Source of the DNA: Breviolum minutum Mf 1.05b.01 | Taxonomy: Eukaryota > Sar > Dinophyceae > Suessiales > Symbiodiniaceae | NCBI GenBank assembly: GCA_000507305.1 | Contig: DF239095.1 | Span: forward strand, 1-64,000 | DNA: 64,000 nt | Reading direction: 5' to 3' | In this document: positions 55,632-64,000 of the stretch, one piece after another | Layout of the letters: the number at the start of each line of letters is the position of its first letter | How positions within the stretch are numbered: the first letter of the stretch is position 1 | Program-made: the position numbers and the translations under genes | Notes under the pieces: model-generated | What the model saw: the letters and a program-made list of their open reading frames with translations, nothing else | Told to the model about the DNA's origin: nothing | The model's database searches: none

Positions 55632-55783
55632 TCAGACGTAGACCAGGCCAGACAAAATGATGCCACCAGCCACACCATAGGCCAAGGAATAGAGTGGTGT
55701 GCCCTCGGCCGTCAAATGCATGCGAGTGAGCCTTTGAATCTGATTTGCTGGTGAAGTCGATGCCATATCCTTTGCATCAACAA
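55632..55783 (-). CDS. C-terminal exon with a transmembrane helix
   Basis: Acceptor GAAGACACGCAG|TT, 49 codons and TGA. It reads VDAKDMASTSPANQIQRLTR, MHLTAEG, then the hydrophobic PLYSLAYGVAGGIILSGLVY at the extreme C-terminus. Consistent with a small tail-anchored or organellar inner-membrane protein. Family unknown. Confidence 0.6.
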
Positions 55784-55839
55784 CTGCGTGTCTTCGAATT
55801 TTCTTTGGCATACATTGTGAAGCTTTTTGGGGATCAGGC

Positions 55840-56330
55840 ATTTCCCATTGGACGTAAAGCAAATGTGTCTTCTCTGATTCCGATTGGTTTTAGGACTTCA
55901 AGAGCGGGGATACGTGGGCGACCGAAGTTTCCATTTCGTGAACGGATCGTCAGTGATTTGGCGGACTTTGGTTTTTCAAATTTAGCTTACAAATCTATCG
56001 ATGGTTTTTCTTTGCCGAAACTTGATCCTCTTATCCCAACGGTTTTACAAGATGACGATTTGGTGAGAAACCCGCATACTTCTTACACGAAATTTAAACG
56101 ATTGTTGAAACGTCAATGACTCTTTTGGGAATCTCTGCGATGGCTTCTTTTCCCGTGACGAAACTGGACGATTTGGGTGGAAATTCTCACCGTGAGTTTA
56201 TTGATGGCCTCTTTTGCGTCGTACGGAAATGATCGATTTAGACATGGGTATTCAACTTTTTCACAGAGTTTTTGACTCGGCTGTGGCTGTGTGTCACGCT
56301 TGAGTCGTGGTTCCGTTTTCTGGTGAGATC
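55840..56330 (+). CDS. T-rich coding-like island, broken
   Basis: Open from before 55840 to a stop at 56119 (SLIPIGFRTSRAGIRGRPKF, FRERIVSDLADFGFSNLAYK, YTKFKRLLKRQ). Then come two further open pieces, from an ATG near 56141 (MASFPVTKLDDLGGNSHREF) and near 56230-56303 (IDLDMGIQLFHRVFDSAVAV). Codons end mostly in T, unlike neighbouring exons, and no splice sites are evident. It could be a decayed insertion. Origin not identifiable. Confidence 0.4.
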
Positions 56331-56684
56331 ACCAAGGAGGTCTCACGAGAGATTCAAGAGTGCGAAGCAATGTTCAAAACCCTGGTTGGTTGTTTGATAG
56401 AGGGGAATATACTAGGCAATCATATGGGGATTATAATAAGCCAATATAAGGATCTCTAAAAAACCAATCAGTATAGCCGAATGTCCAAAAACATTTCCCG
56501 AAAAGGTTTGGCAACTAGATCCCCGAAGCAAAAAATCAACATGATACGAACCACACGGGGCAATATACCAAACACGCAAACACGAAAGTGTATCTACTGA
56601 TACTGATGATGATACTGCTAGAATTTTATTAATATTATGATATTGCGGAAGGTGATCATAGCTAGTCTTTTCCATTACCTGCAG

Positions 56685-56721
56685 ACTATCTTCCCATCTT
56701 CCATGGTGCCGGTCCCGGAAG
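56685..56721 (+). CDS. Short internal exon
   Basis: TTTCCATTACCTGCAG| to CCGGAAG|GTGGAG: TIFPSSMVPVPE. Confidence 0.45.
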
Positions 56722-57017
56722 GTGGAGAGGAAGCCCCATTTTAATCCATTTTACACATCTAACATCGCTGGGGACCCGTGGTCACAGAAGAGGGGGTCTC
56801 TCTTAAAGGCATGGTCCCGGGATCCCTTAAAAATCAACGAAGTGAGCTAAAAATTTCCACCCCAAGAATCACCAGCCGATCATGGAGGATGACCCTCAAG
56901 TACCAATTCTTTTCATGGATGGTGTGTGAGATTTAGAAAAAAAACTTGCACCTACATTTTTTGCATAATTTGTTCAAACATGTCCACCTATATTGTTGAA
57001 AGGATATCTCCAACCAC

Positions 57018-57160
57018 CAAGGACAAGAGGTTGGAAACGGCCAACTTGGATGCAAAAACTCCAGCAGGCTTCAGGGCTTGGATAAATTCTAAGGCCGAGG
57101 GGCCACCTTCATCTTGCTCAAAGCAAAGGTGCTGGCACGCGTCATAAATGACCTCGTGGA
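57018..57160 (-). CDS. Internal exon, unknown protein
   Basis: GTAAACGACGAG|TC to TCCTTG|GTGGTT, 47 codons: HEVIYDACQHLCFEQDEGGP, SALEFIQALKPAGVFASKLA, then VSNLLSL. Strong helical coding signal. The plus-strand frames over it are less natural. Family unknown. Confidence 0.65.
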
Positions 57161-57728
57161 CTCGTCGTTTACCCCCAAAGAAAGTGGTGGCGGAAAAAAA
57201 AACGGGGAAATTTCGGGAGATTTTTTGGAAGTGATAAAAAATGGAAAATTTCAGAGATATCGGAGATTTTGGAATAAATCAACAAAGCTTGGTTAGGTTT
57301 GATTCCCATCCTATCGGGCGTGATTTCATAATACCTATTCGACAAACCCATGAAGGATCCATCGAACGACGGGTAATATTAACCTACATGGAGTGCTGTT
57401 CTTGTAGGTAGATGTTCCAGTCCCATTGATCCAAAGAACAAAGGGAAGGATACACAATCCCCTATTCTATCACCCTTAAGCCTTAAACAACCAGGGGCTC
57501 ATTTTTCAAGGCTCATGTCAATTCTTTGATTAAGTTAATAGTTGATTTTTCTCCAAATGTTCCACCTTTGGATCCATGAGTTTTCCCATGAAATCAGGTT
57601 TAATTGGAAAAATACTGGGTTCCCATAACCGTCATGTGCTAATGGAACTTCTGGTAGCTCCTTAGCTCTATATATATTTCCAAAGAAAACGGATGCCCTT
57701 AACTTTTTCAGGTTGGGAACCCCCAAAC

Positions 57729-57778
57729 TCTGCTAGTTAAAATCCTGAAAACGACAAGCTTTTGGTCCTGGCATTCGC
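57729..57778 (-). CDS. Possible terminal exon
   Basis: Very good acceptor (TTTCCGCTGCATTTCCCAG|G) followed by two competing short frames to stops (RMPGPKACRFQDFN or ANARTKSLSFSGF). Confidence 0.35.
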
Positions 57779-57912
57779 CTGGGAAATGCAGCGGAAACTC
57801 ACATTTATACCATTTAGCTTAGGATTCATCTTGTTCGTTTCGCATCGCCACACAAGTCATTGCTTTACAACTGGTTTGTGGTTGAACCACCCATCTGAAA
57901 AATATGCTAGTC

Positions 57913-58007
57913 AAATTGGAAATCTTGAGTTGCCACGACATGTGATTCACCAGCTTGAAACAAACATTCCTAATGGCAGCCTGTCTCGGTCCAAAAGACT
58001 AGGATGA
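57913..58007 (+). CDS. Putative terminal exon
   Basis: ATATGCTAG|T then QIGNLELPRHVIHQLETNIP, NGSLSRSKRLG and TGA. The 5' part overlaps a family D remnant. Confidence 0.4.
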
Positions 58008-58020
58008 CTGGCTTGACCCA

Positions 58021-58252
58021 ATGTGAGTCACTACACCCCTTAAAGCTAACAAATGTCCCCTGAAAAGGGACCATTTTGAAAGGAAATTTCATCTTCCAAC
58101 CATCAATTTTCAAAGGCTATGTTAATTTTCAGGGGTATGTGAGTCACTACACCCCTTAAAACTAACAAATGTCCCCTGAAAAGGGACCATTTTGAAAGGA
58201 AATTTCATCTTCCAACCATCAATTTTCAAAGGCTATGCTAGTTTTCAGGGGT
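58021..58252 (+). mobile_element. Tandemly duplicated family C unit with splice-site ends
   Basis: Two copies of a 116-bp unit (58021-58136, 58137-58252) differ at 3 positions. Each carries GTGAGTCACTACACCCC at the start and AATTTTCAG or AGTTTTCAG|GGGT at the end, that is a consensus-like donor and acceptor, with the family C inverted ends inside. Confidence 0.9.
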
Positions 58253-58485
58253 ATGATATGTGGATTTCATATCCGCCTCGAAACATTTATGCCGGTTCTA
58301 CCTTGCCAATGTTTTATATTTCCTGCCTTGGATACCAGGAAGGGAAAATGTACAAAAGATTAAAAAAGAACGTTCTTTTGCACCGATTTTTGTTGAACAT
58401 CCGTCATCCTGGTGGTTTCCTAGCAATCCGAAAGCTAAAAAAAGGTCCCTTTTCAGGGGACGAATTCGTTCATATTGCCGGTTGA
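58246..58485 (+). CDS. Exon downstream of the duplicated element, unknown protein
   Basis: From the second unit's TTTTCAG| the frame reads GYDMWISYPPRNIYAGSTLP, MFYISCLGYQEGKMYKRLKK, FLLNIRHPGGFLAIRKLKKG and stops at TGA. A second plus frame (to 58613) and a minus frame are also open, so the region is coding but the frame is not proven. Confidence 0.45.
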   Translation, partial: QGYDMWISYPPRNIYAGSTLPMFYISCLGYQEGKMYKRLKKNVLLHRFLLNIRHPGGFLAIRKLKKGPFSGDEFVHIAG

Positions 58486-58621
58486 AACTGAGGCACCCCG
58501 ACGGCTTTGTCGAGGCTTCAATCTGTTCTGCCATGGTTCACGGATCTTCCTCGTCTCCTGGCGAAGGAAGTTTCAGATCCAAAGGAAGTTTCAGATCCAT
58601 TGAGAGTTTATGAAGTATGAA

Positions 58622-58783
58622 TCATATACTCAGGAAGTCCAAGCCGACCAAACTTTGCCAAATGTTGGGATCGGGAATCCTGAATCCATGGATCATCCTA
58701 AAGACCAGCCACTTTGTTTGGTCGGATGGACTTCCAGGGTATACATGTAGGCACCTTTGGATGTTCCAGATGATGGAACTGTC
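58622..58783 (-). CDS. Terminal exon, unknown protein
   Basis: CTCAAATTCGAAG|G, 53 codons and TGA, phase 0: DSSIIWNIQRCLHVYPGSPS, DQTKWLVFRMIHGFRIPDPN, IWQSLVGLDFLSI. Trp-rich and compact. Not recognised. Confidence 0.6.
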   Translation of the reverse strand, partial: DSSIIWNIQRCLHVYPGSPSDQTKWLVFRMIHGFRIPDPNIWQSLVGLDFLSI

Positions 58784-59601
58784 CTTCGAATTTGAGACTG
58801 CCAAGATAGATTTTGTTCAAAAATCATCTGAGATTTTACTCTGTATCCCACAAAATACCTGGTGTTCCTTTCAATTTATTTCGGTTAACTGTCAGCTGGG
58901 TTGTAAGATATGTCTGTCAAGTGAATTTTCTTTTAGTCTTTAAGGATCCTCTCTTGCAGCATTCTCTATCTTGCAACTTCACCTCAGGGTTGTGAAGGAA
59001 AAAAACTTCCCGCTTCTTCGTCATTCTTTTCTTTCCTCGCAAACTCTGGGGTATGAAATATGGAGTTAAAGGTTACTTGGTGCAAGATTGCTAGTGTTTT
59101 ACTATCCGAAGAAAAACATCCTGTGAAGAAGATCTCTTAAAGATGGGCCTCTAAGAGTAAGCCCACCCAAACAACCAAGACATTGATCAGGGTGTGATGA
59201 ATATGTTCCCCTTAAACATCACGATAAAAGGTTGCTTGCCATCAGTTCAAGCCCCCGGCATGATGTTTAAGCTCTCAAAAGGGACATATTTAGCAAAGCC
59301 TGTTGATTGATGGAAGATTTTGGATAAAAAAAATCGAAACTTGGTCCATCAGCGCATGAGAGAGTAGATGATGCAACTCTTGTGTGGTGGTTACAGTATC
59401 TAAACTAATGACACCCCACAAAAAACCATTGGGTATTTTCTTGCCAGTTATTAGTGACAGTTTATCAAGATTTAGGGGTATCCAAACGTCATTTGGAGTG
59501 GCCCAATACTTTGGGAGAACCCTCCCGACCCTTTCAAAGGTTAAGTGGACTCCAAATAGATGATTGAAAGGTCACGAATTAAATCACCTGGTAAAGAATT
59601 A

Positions 59602-59707
59602 CTAGTTGGTGGTTTCAACCCATTTGAACAATATTACTGTAGTCAATCTGGATCATTTCCCCAAGTAGGGGTGAACATTCAAAAAAAAAAATGAAACCAC
59701 CACCTAG
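59602..59707. repeat. Family D element
   Basis: CTAGTTGGTGGTTTCAACC to GAAACCACCACCTAG; CTAG at both ends. Confidence 0.92.
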
Positions 59708-60027
59708 GAATTATTTGAAACCAGGATTCCATGAATTCTAACATGATTATCCAGGATGTGGAACGACTTCGCCAGTGGCAGTGTTATCGTCGTGGATTTA
59801 ATATGATCGTTAAATTTCAAGTCCTTTTCTAACCAGTTGGGATGGTTGAAACATGTTGTTTGTTTCTGTCCACTTCGCTGGACAAACAAAAACACTTCAC
59901 CAAACTGAGAATCACCAGCGAGATGTTTTTTACACTGGGGGTGCACCGCTGTGGTAAGTTCCATGCACTTTTCTCTATCCAAACCCGGACGACAATCATG
60001 ACCGCTGTTTTTGGAGGTGATGTCCAA
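59704..60027 (-). CDS. Long exon, unknown protein
   Basis: 107 open codons to a stop at 59704: NSGHDCRPGLDREKCMELTT, FGEVFLFVQRSGQKQTTCFN, HPNWLEKDLKFNDHIKSTTI, SFHILDNHVRIHGILVSN. Cys/His pairs (CFNH, VHPQCKKH) could bind metal, but no motif is decisive. A second minus frame is open in the 5' half. The splice acceptor is unclear. Confidence 0.5.
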   Translation of the reverse strand: MDITSKNSGHDCRPGLDREKCMELTTAVHPQCKKHLAGDSQFGEVFLFVQRSGQKQTTCFNHPNWLEKDLKFNDHIKSTTITLPLAKSFHILDNHVRIHGILVSNNS

Positions 60028-60648
60028 CCGGTTCCGTCATCAGCATTTTTTTTACCCCACGCCTAGTCACCGCACTTCCTCGTGCTTTGACTGCTTGGCT
60101 GGGCCGGATGGTTTGTTGACCCGACGCTAATGGCAGCGGGCGGGTCGACGACTCGACGACTCAGCTGGATAGATGGAAACATGGAAAAAAAACAGGTGCC
60201 ACGAGCGTTGATCTGAATGTAATTATATACTATCCATATGAATGATGTGAACTTTCTGTATATACACATGTTTATATCACATCTAGTTGATTTGTATGCT
60301 AAATTCGTAGGCTTTTCAAATATAAACGATATAGCACGATCCATGGGGACCCACAACCTTTATTTTTGCGGTTATTTAACCAATAGCTTTAGGGCTTAAA
60401 ACTTAAAACCTTCATTTTTCCATGGGATTTTGACCCGACAGTTTTTTCTCGGCTTCGACCACCATGCTCGAAAAGAGAGCACACAGCAAACGTACGGTGC
60501 GAATAGCGCACCATTAAGTTGCCAAACAAAAAATGCAACATACCTTTGAAACAAATGTATATACAGTATGCATAACTGTGTATTTTTCAAAAGTGCCTAT
60601 TAATTTCCATACACAAAACAAACTTTGCATCCTTCTTGCATCTTGCAG

Positions 60649-60749
60649 CTGTTGGGCTGTTCGGTGCAGAAACCACACTTTTTTATGTGACTTCAGGGAT
60701 GGCCGCAACCAGATTTCATTGCAGCCAGCCAATCTCAACGAAACGTTGA
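60649..60749 (+). CDS. Exon, possibly PLP-enzyme-like
   Basis: One of the best acceptors in the window (GCATCCTTCTTGCATCTTGCAG|CT). 32 codons to TGA: VGLFGAETTLFYVTSGMAAT, RFHCSQPISTKR. The YVTSGMAA stretch resembles the SGMAA motif of Cys/Met-metabolism PLP enzymes, but it is too short to assign. An alternative frame is open. Confidence 0.45.
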
Positions 60750-60996
60750 GTTTGATCGGGCCCCAGTTATGTTGAAACAACAAAAACATGGAAATTCATC
60801 ACAGGAAAGCTGAAAGTAATGAGCTGAAAATGATGATCTGGAAAAAAAGACACAAGAATCTCTTGGAATCCAAGGGTTCAAGTGAAAGATCTCACACAAC
60901 TCACATGAGGCATTTGCCCACGTAGACTTCATTTTAAATTTCCGTTAGTTGGTTTTCGGGAGGGTGTGACCAGCTTTTCTAAGCTTGGGGTTTAAG

Positions 60997-61184
60997 TGAA
61001 TCATGAGCCATTTGCTGGCGTGAAACCACTGCATCAATTGCTATATAACTGGGACTTGACCATTGGTGAAACTGATGGCTTTCAATGGCTTTGTGTCCTG
61101 GAGGCCATAGCTGTACCAAAAGTGGAAATTTCATGGATGTTATTGTTGTTTATCGTGTTTTTGTCGTTTTTCTTACACTATTGA
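60997..61184 (+). CDS. Terminal exon with C-terminal membrane helix
   Basis: CTTGGGGTTTAAG|TG then HEPFAGVKPLHQLLYNWDLT, IGETDGFQWLCVLEAIAVPK and the hydrophobic ISWMLLLFIVFLSFFLHY at the C-terminus. Likely a membrane protein end. Family unknown. Confidence 0.55.
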
Positions 61185-61426
61185 TATATCATTTTACAAG
61201 GAATGAATGCTGGGTCGTTTTACAAGGGATTGAAGTATGCAGTAGTACATGGGGGCAAACCTTTATCGTTTCACAAAGGATCAACCATTTATATTTCTAT
61301 CACATATCATGCAGTGAATCGAGCAAAGGAAAATTGAAAATGTTTGAAATCAAATAGGTGACATTGGCTCTTTGTTCATCACGAAGCACGTGCTAACTGC
61401 AAGATCTTTTTCAAAGTGAGACATAG

Positions 61427-61664
61427 CTATCTATTGCACGAGGCATGGGAGATAAGGCTTAAAAAGTTCCAATTCCCCTACAAGACGGGCCCCTACCACA
61501 TGTAAGTGGGGTGATGACATCTATGAATGGCCTAGAAAAAATTATAAAGGGGTAACTGGGGTACCCCACCCTACAAATTACCGGACTCGCAACTCCATTT
61601 GTAAGTGGTAGGGGCCCATCTTGTAGGCTAACAGGGGACGTGTAAACAAATTGCTCCTGGATAC
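61427..61664 (-). CDS. Two exons split by a family H intron with a GA donor
   Basis: Exon 61664-61621 (GTGTCATGACAG|GT) reads IQEQFVYTSPVSLQ. The element follows directly with CAA|GATGGGCCCC. Exon 61477-61427 (CGTCTTGTAG|) reads GNWNFLSLISHASCNR and TAG. Phase 0 joins. No GT or GC exists at the upstream boundary, so a GA donor is inferred, a pair known from dinoflagellates. Confidence 0.5.
61478..61620 (-). mobile_element. Family H element as intron
   Basis: 23-bp arms (CCTACAAGACGGGCCCCTAC... at 61477 and its inverse ending 61627) with one mismatch. Together they bound the predicted intron. Confidence 0.9.
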
Positions 61665-61722
61665 CTGTCATGACACTGGACTAAGACCTAAGACGACTTG
61701 AAGCCGAAGCCATGTTTTCCAG

Positions 61723-61839
61723 TTGAGATGTGTTGAATCGGAACCGTTACAACAAACGTTGAGCAAAAATCCAAGCAACACAACCTTGGCGGCACCCAAA
61801 TTCCCCCCCAACCGCATGGCCTCTCGCTGCGTTCAGTGA
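61723..61839 (+). CDS. Terminal exon, unknown protein
   Basis: GAAGCCATGTTTTCCAG|, 38 codons and TGA, phase 0: LRCVESEPLQQTLSKNPSNT, TLAAPKFPPNRMASRCVQ. Confidence 0.6.
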   Translation: MRCVESEPLQQTLSKNPSNTTLAAPKFPPNRMASRCVQ

Positions 61840-61919
61840 AAGGATGTGCCACCAACGGCCTGCAATCCGTTGAAACCCGTTGAAAGCCGATTCAAGCTTC
61901 CAAATGCATGAAGATGAAC

Positions 61920-62013
61920 CATCTGGAAAACAAGTTGCTGCTAATTTTCCATCAAATTTACCTCTAAAAACGGCGACAAATGCTCAAAACATGGTACTTT
62001 CCTATGTTTTCCA
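61920..62013. repeat. Family N element
   Basis: CTGGAAAACAAGTTGCTGCTAA to CCTATGTTTTCCAG; second copy of the 52478 element. Confidence 0.9.
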
Positions 62014-62036
62014 GGTAAGGGCTAAATGAACTACAG

Positions 62037-62181
62037 TACTTTTGTGGGTTTGGCAGATCCCAAAATCTTTGAAGCATGTCCAGCTACAGCTTTTGATACA
62101 TATCCCTTGTGTGGCTCGGAAGGACATTGCGGGGGAACAGTCCCCCTGGCCAATTACCAGTTGGATCCTTTTAAGGGATGA
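62037..62181 (+). CDS. Terminal exon, Cys-rich, unknown protein
   Basis: AATGAACTACAG|T, 47 codons and TGA: FVGLADPKIFEACPATAFDT, YPLCGSEGHCGGTVPLANYQ. The spacing of Cys and Gly suggests a small extracellular or metal-binding segment. Not recognised. Confidence 0.6.
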
Positions 62182-62470
62182 GGCAGCCTTTTTTTGGTCG
62201 CATTTTGCTAGATTTAAGCAAGAACATACAGTATCATTCCCATATATGATCCATGTACGACATCTATACATTTGGGGCTGATTTGTATGAGTTTGTAAAA
62301 ATTTGTATGGTAAATCTTGGATCTATCCCCCCACCCAGTAGCAATCACCACCCCTACTACGCTTTTGGTAGGTAATCCCTATAAACCATAATTTGTGACT
62401 GGAGTCTTGCTTGGGGGGGGAAAGATCCAAGGCAAATCATCTCCTTCCTATCCCCAACAAATAGAGTCAC

Positions 62471-62790
62471 CTTTCTTCCCTTTCCTTTCATGGATCGCCT
62501 TTTGCAGAAGTCGGAGAACTCTCCGTTGTCGTGCGCGGCAAAGCGCTCGTAGTCCTTCCAAGATGGGTTTGTGGTCACCAGTCGGTTTCTAAGAGTGAAA
62601 TATATGGGGGTCATTGGTCGGTCCCTGTAAATGGCCTCATAAATATTGGAGTTATAAGTTATACCCCTACTTAGTTCATAGGTGTTATTTCTCTCCACTT
62701 GTAAGTAAGCTCGGGGCCTACATATGATCATGGTTCTGCAACGTGGAGAATCCGTCTGGAAATGTACCTTAACCTTCACGAGTTCCGTCA
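62471..62790 (-). CDS. Two exons around a family H element
   Basis: The upstream exon from 62790 (AAAAAAAG|TG) reads TELVKVKVHFQTDSPRCRT. The downstream exon 62588-62471 (ATTTCACTCTTAG|A ... AGAAAG|GTGACT) reads NRLVTTNPSWKDYERFAAHD, NGEFSDFCKRRSMKGKGRK. The intervening 62589-62725 is a family H copy. A phase-correct join needs a GA donor (ACCAT|GATCAT); the frame is also open straight through the element. Family unknown. Confidence 0.6.
62589..62725. mobile_element. Family H element
   Basis: GGTCATTGGTCGGTCCCTGTAAATGGCC at one end, TACTTACAAGTGGAG and TAGGCCCCGAGC at the other (minus), with TATAACTCCAATATT inside. Diverged arms. Confidence 0.65.
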
Positions 62791-63027
62791 CTTTTTTTGA
62801 ATGGACAAATGGACAGTGAACATCTTTTCATCCGAACCCTTCTTGTATAGATATCATGTATGTATTTCATCTTGTATATATATATATTTTTCATCTTGTT
62901 TCATCAAACAAAAAAATTGGTGTCAAACAAAAACAACCCTGGGATCAAACATCTTCAAAAACACTCCCAGTCTTTTGTGGCCTTTTCACCTTCACTACAA
63001 GTGAGCCACCTTTCCACGATATAGATT

Positions 63028-63106
63028 GGTTGTTTAATAGGATCCTTTATAATGCCCCCATAACTGGGGTAGGATTTCCCTATCCCTACATATCCTAAAC
63101 AACCAG
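63028..63106. repeat. Family E element, short form
   Basis: GGTTGTTTAATAGGATCC to TATCCTAAACAACCAG. Directly followed by a second CCCTAAACAACCACTATTCG copy. Confidence 0.8.
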
Positions 63107-63279
63107 TATTCGTTTGATTCCCTACATACCCTAAACAACCACTATTCGTTTGGATTGCTCAAGTGTAGTTGTATCCCATCCATTTTTCCCCAGCCTCGAC
63201 GGTCCGCGGTAAGTCCAAGGCGCGGTAGGGCACCTGATAACCCATCAAGTTGATGTCAAGATCAGAAAAACTTAAGCTG

Positions 63280-63390
63280 CACATGGGTGTTTCCGAAAAT
63301 AGTGGTACCCCAAATCATCCATTTTAATGGGGTTTTCCATCATAAACCATCCATTTTGGGGTACCACTATTTTTGGAAACACCCACATAG
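63280..63390. repeat. Family B element
   Basis: CACATGGGTGTTTCCGAAAATAG to CTATTTTTGGAAACACCCACATAG; inner AATGGGGTTTTCCATCATAAACC. Flanks CACATGG and CACATAG resemble the duplication seen at 49985. Confidence 0.93.
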
Positions 63391-63519
63391 CTCCAGGCGT
63401 TTTTTCAGGGTGAACCAACTCTTCAAAAGGGGAAATGGTTGGGTGGGCCCCTTTTTCACCCCATGTGCAGCTGAGAAAAGATAATTTAACAACAATTCGT
63501 TTGTTGGATGTGGTAAGAT

Positions 63520-63608
63520 TCAGCCCAGATCTTCTCCACCAAGGTGTTTTTTGAAACCGATCATGGTAGCTCCATTGTGCTTCAGGAGGGCTGCCATTCT
63601 TAACCACC
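63520..63608 (-). CDS. Terminal exon, unknown protein
   Basis: TATATAATTTTTGAG|GG, 28 codons and TGA: WLRMAALLKHNGATMIGFKK, HLGGEDLG. Helical and basic. A second minus frame is open across it. Confidence 0.5.
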
Positions 63609-64000
63609 CTCAAAAATTATATAATAACTCAAAATAGATACCCAAAACAGCCACACTTAAAACCTATAAGAATCCGTGTGACCGGTATGTTCCCTTACAT
63701 GAAATCCATCAAAATCAACTAAAAATGATACAAAATGTAGATAGATTAGGATACCAACCTTATGTATCCATTTCCAGGGCCCAGGAAACCCATCCTCAAC
63801 ATGTCAGCCTCCGGAACTGCTGGTGGTTCGTAGCCCATCCTTTCGCGGAAAAAAAAGCCGAGGAAAATGGGTCCAATCGATGGAGCCACCAAATGTTGTG
63901 ATGCCTCTTCAATAGCTGTTTCCTCGTTCCCTTAATAGGTGGTAGGTGATATATAATCACCCAATTGGCAGTATATAAGTGGTATATAAGTGGTATATAC
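63609..64000. other. No supported gene
   Basis: AT-rich end of the window with a family A-like half (63690-63720) and a GTATATAAGTG direct repeat at the right edge. Confidence 0.4.

Overview
This is nuclear DNA from a eukaryote, most likely a dinoflagellate and best matched by a suessialean such as Polarella or the Symbiodiniaceae. There are no operons, ribosome binding sites or long intact ORFs. Coding sequence survives only as islands of about 35-400 bp with introns, on both strands. Splice sites include GC-AG and probable GA-AG pairs, acceptors are commonly AG|G, and AT-, CA- and CAA-rich simple repeats lie between. Short inverted-repeat elements of many families fill most of the rest. The assignment is inference: no rRNA and no convincing spliced-leader relic is present to confirm it.

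Exons were called by hand from reading frame, acceptor and donor sequence, and phase agreement between neighbours. Most encode proteins I do not recognise. Recognisable pieces are a vacuolar-type Ca2+/H+ antiporter (CAX) with three phase-compatible exons at 3.8-5.4 kb (-), a calcineurin-A-like C-terminal exon at 7.5 kb (+), a possible PIG-X exon at 28.2 kb (+), and a DNA transposon at 24.3-27.1 kb (-). The transposon carries an ISXO2/Merlin-like DDE transposase with an N-terminal zinc knuckle and, upstream, an ORF with a GRF-like zinc finger.

Layout: 0-7 kb repeats, CAX and scattered exons; 7-16 kb several minus-strand gene fragments (7.9, 9.6, 11.6-12.7, 13.7-14.3, 15.1-15.4 kb); 16-24 kb small exons on both strands between elements; 24-27.6 kb transposon and a 70-bp tandem repeat; 28-39 kb exons plus large microsatellites (31.8-32.3 and 34.76-35.05 kb); 40-46 kb the densest coding stretch, with phase-consistent gene ends at 40.0-40.8 (-), 44.5-45.4 (-) and 45.6-46.1 kb (+); 47-64 kb more exons interleaved with elements.

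The main observation is that several predicted introns are almost exactly single inverted-repeat elements (families B, H, M and probably C, E, F), with splice sites at the element ends and compatible phases on both sides. This is how introners (intron-creating transposable elements) behave; such elements have been reported from dinoflagellate genomes. One B element has a 7-bp target duplication, and the flanking reading frames rejoin when it is removed.
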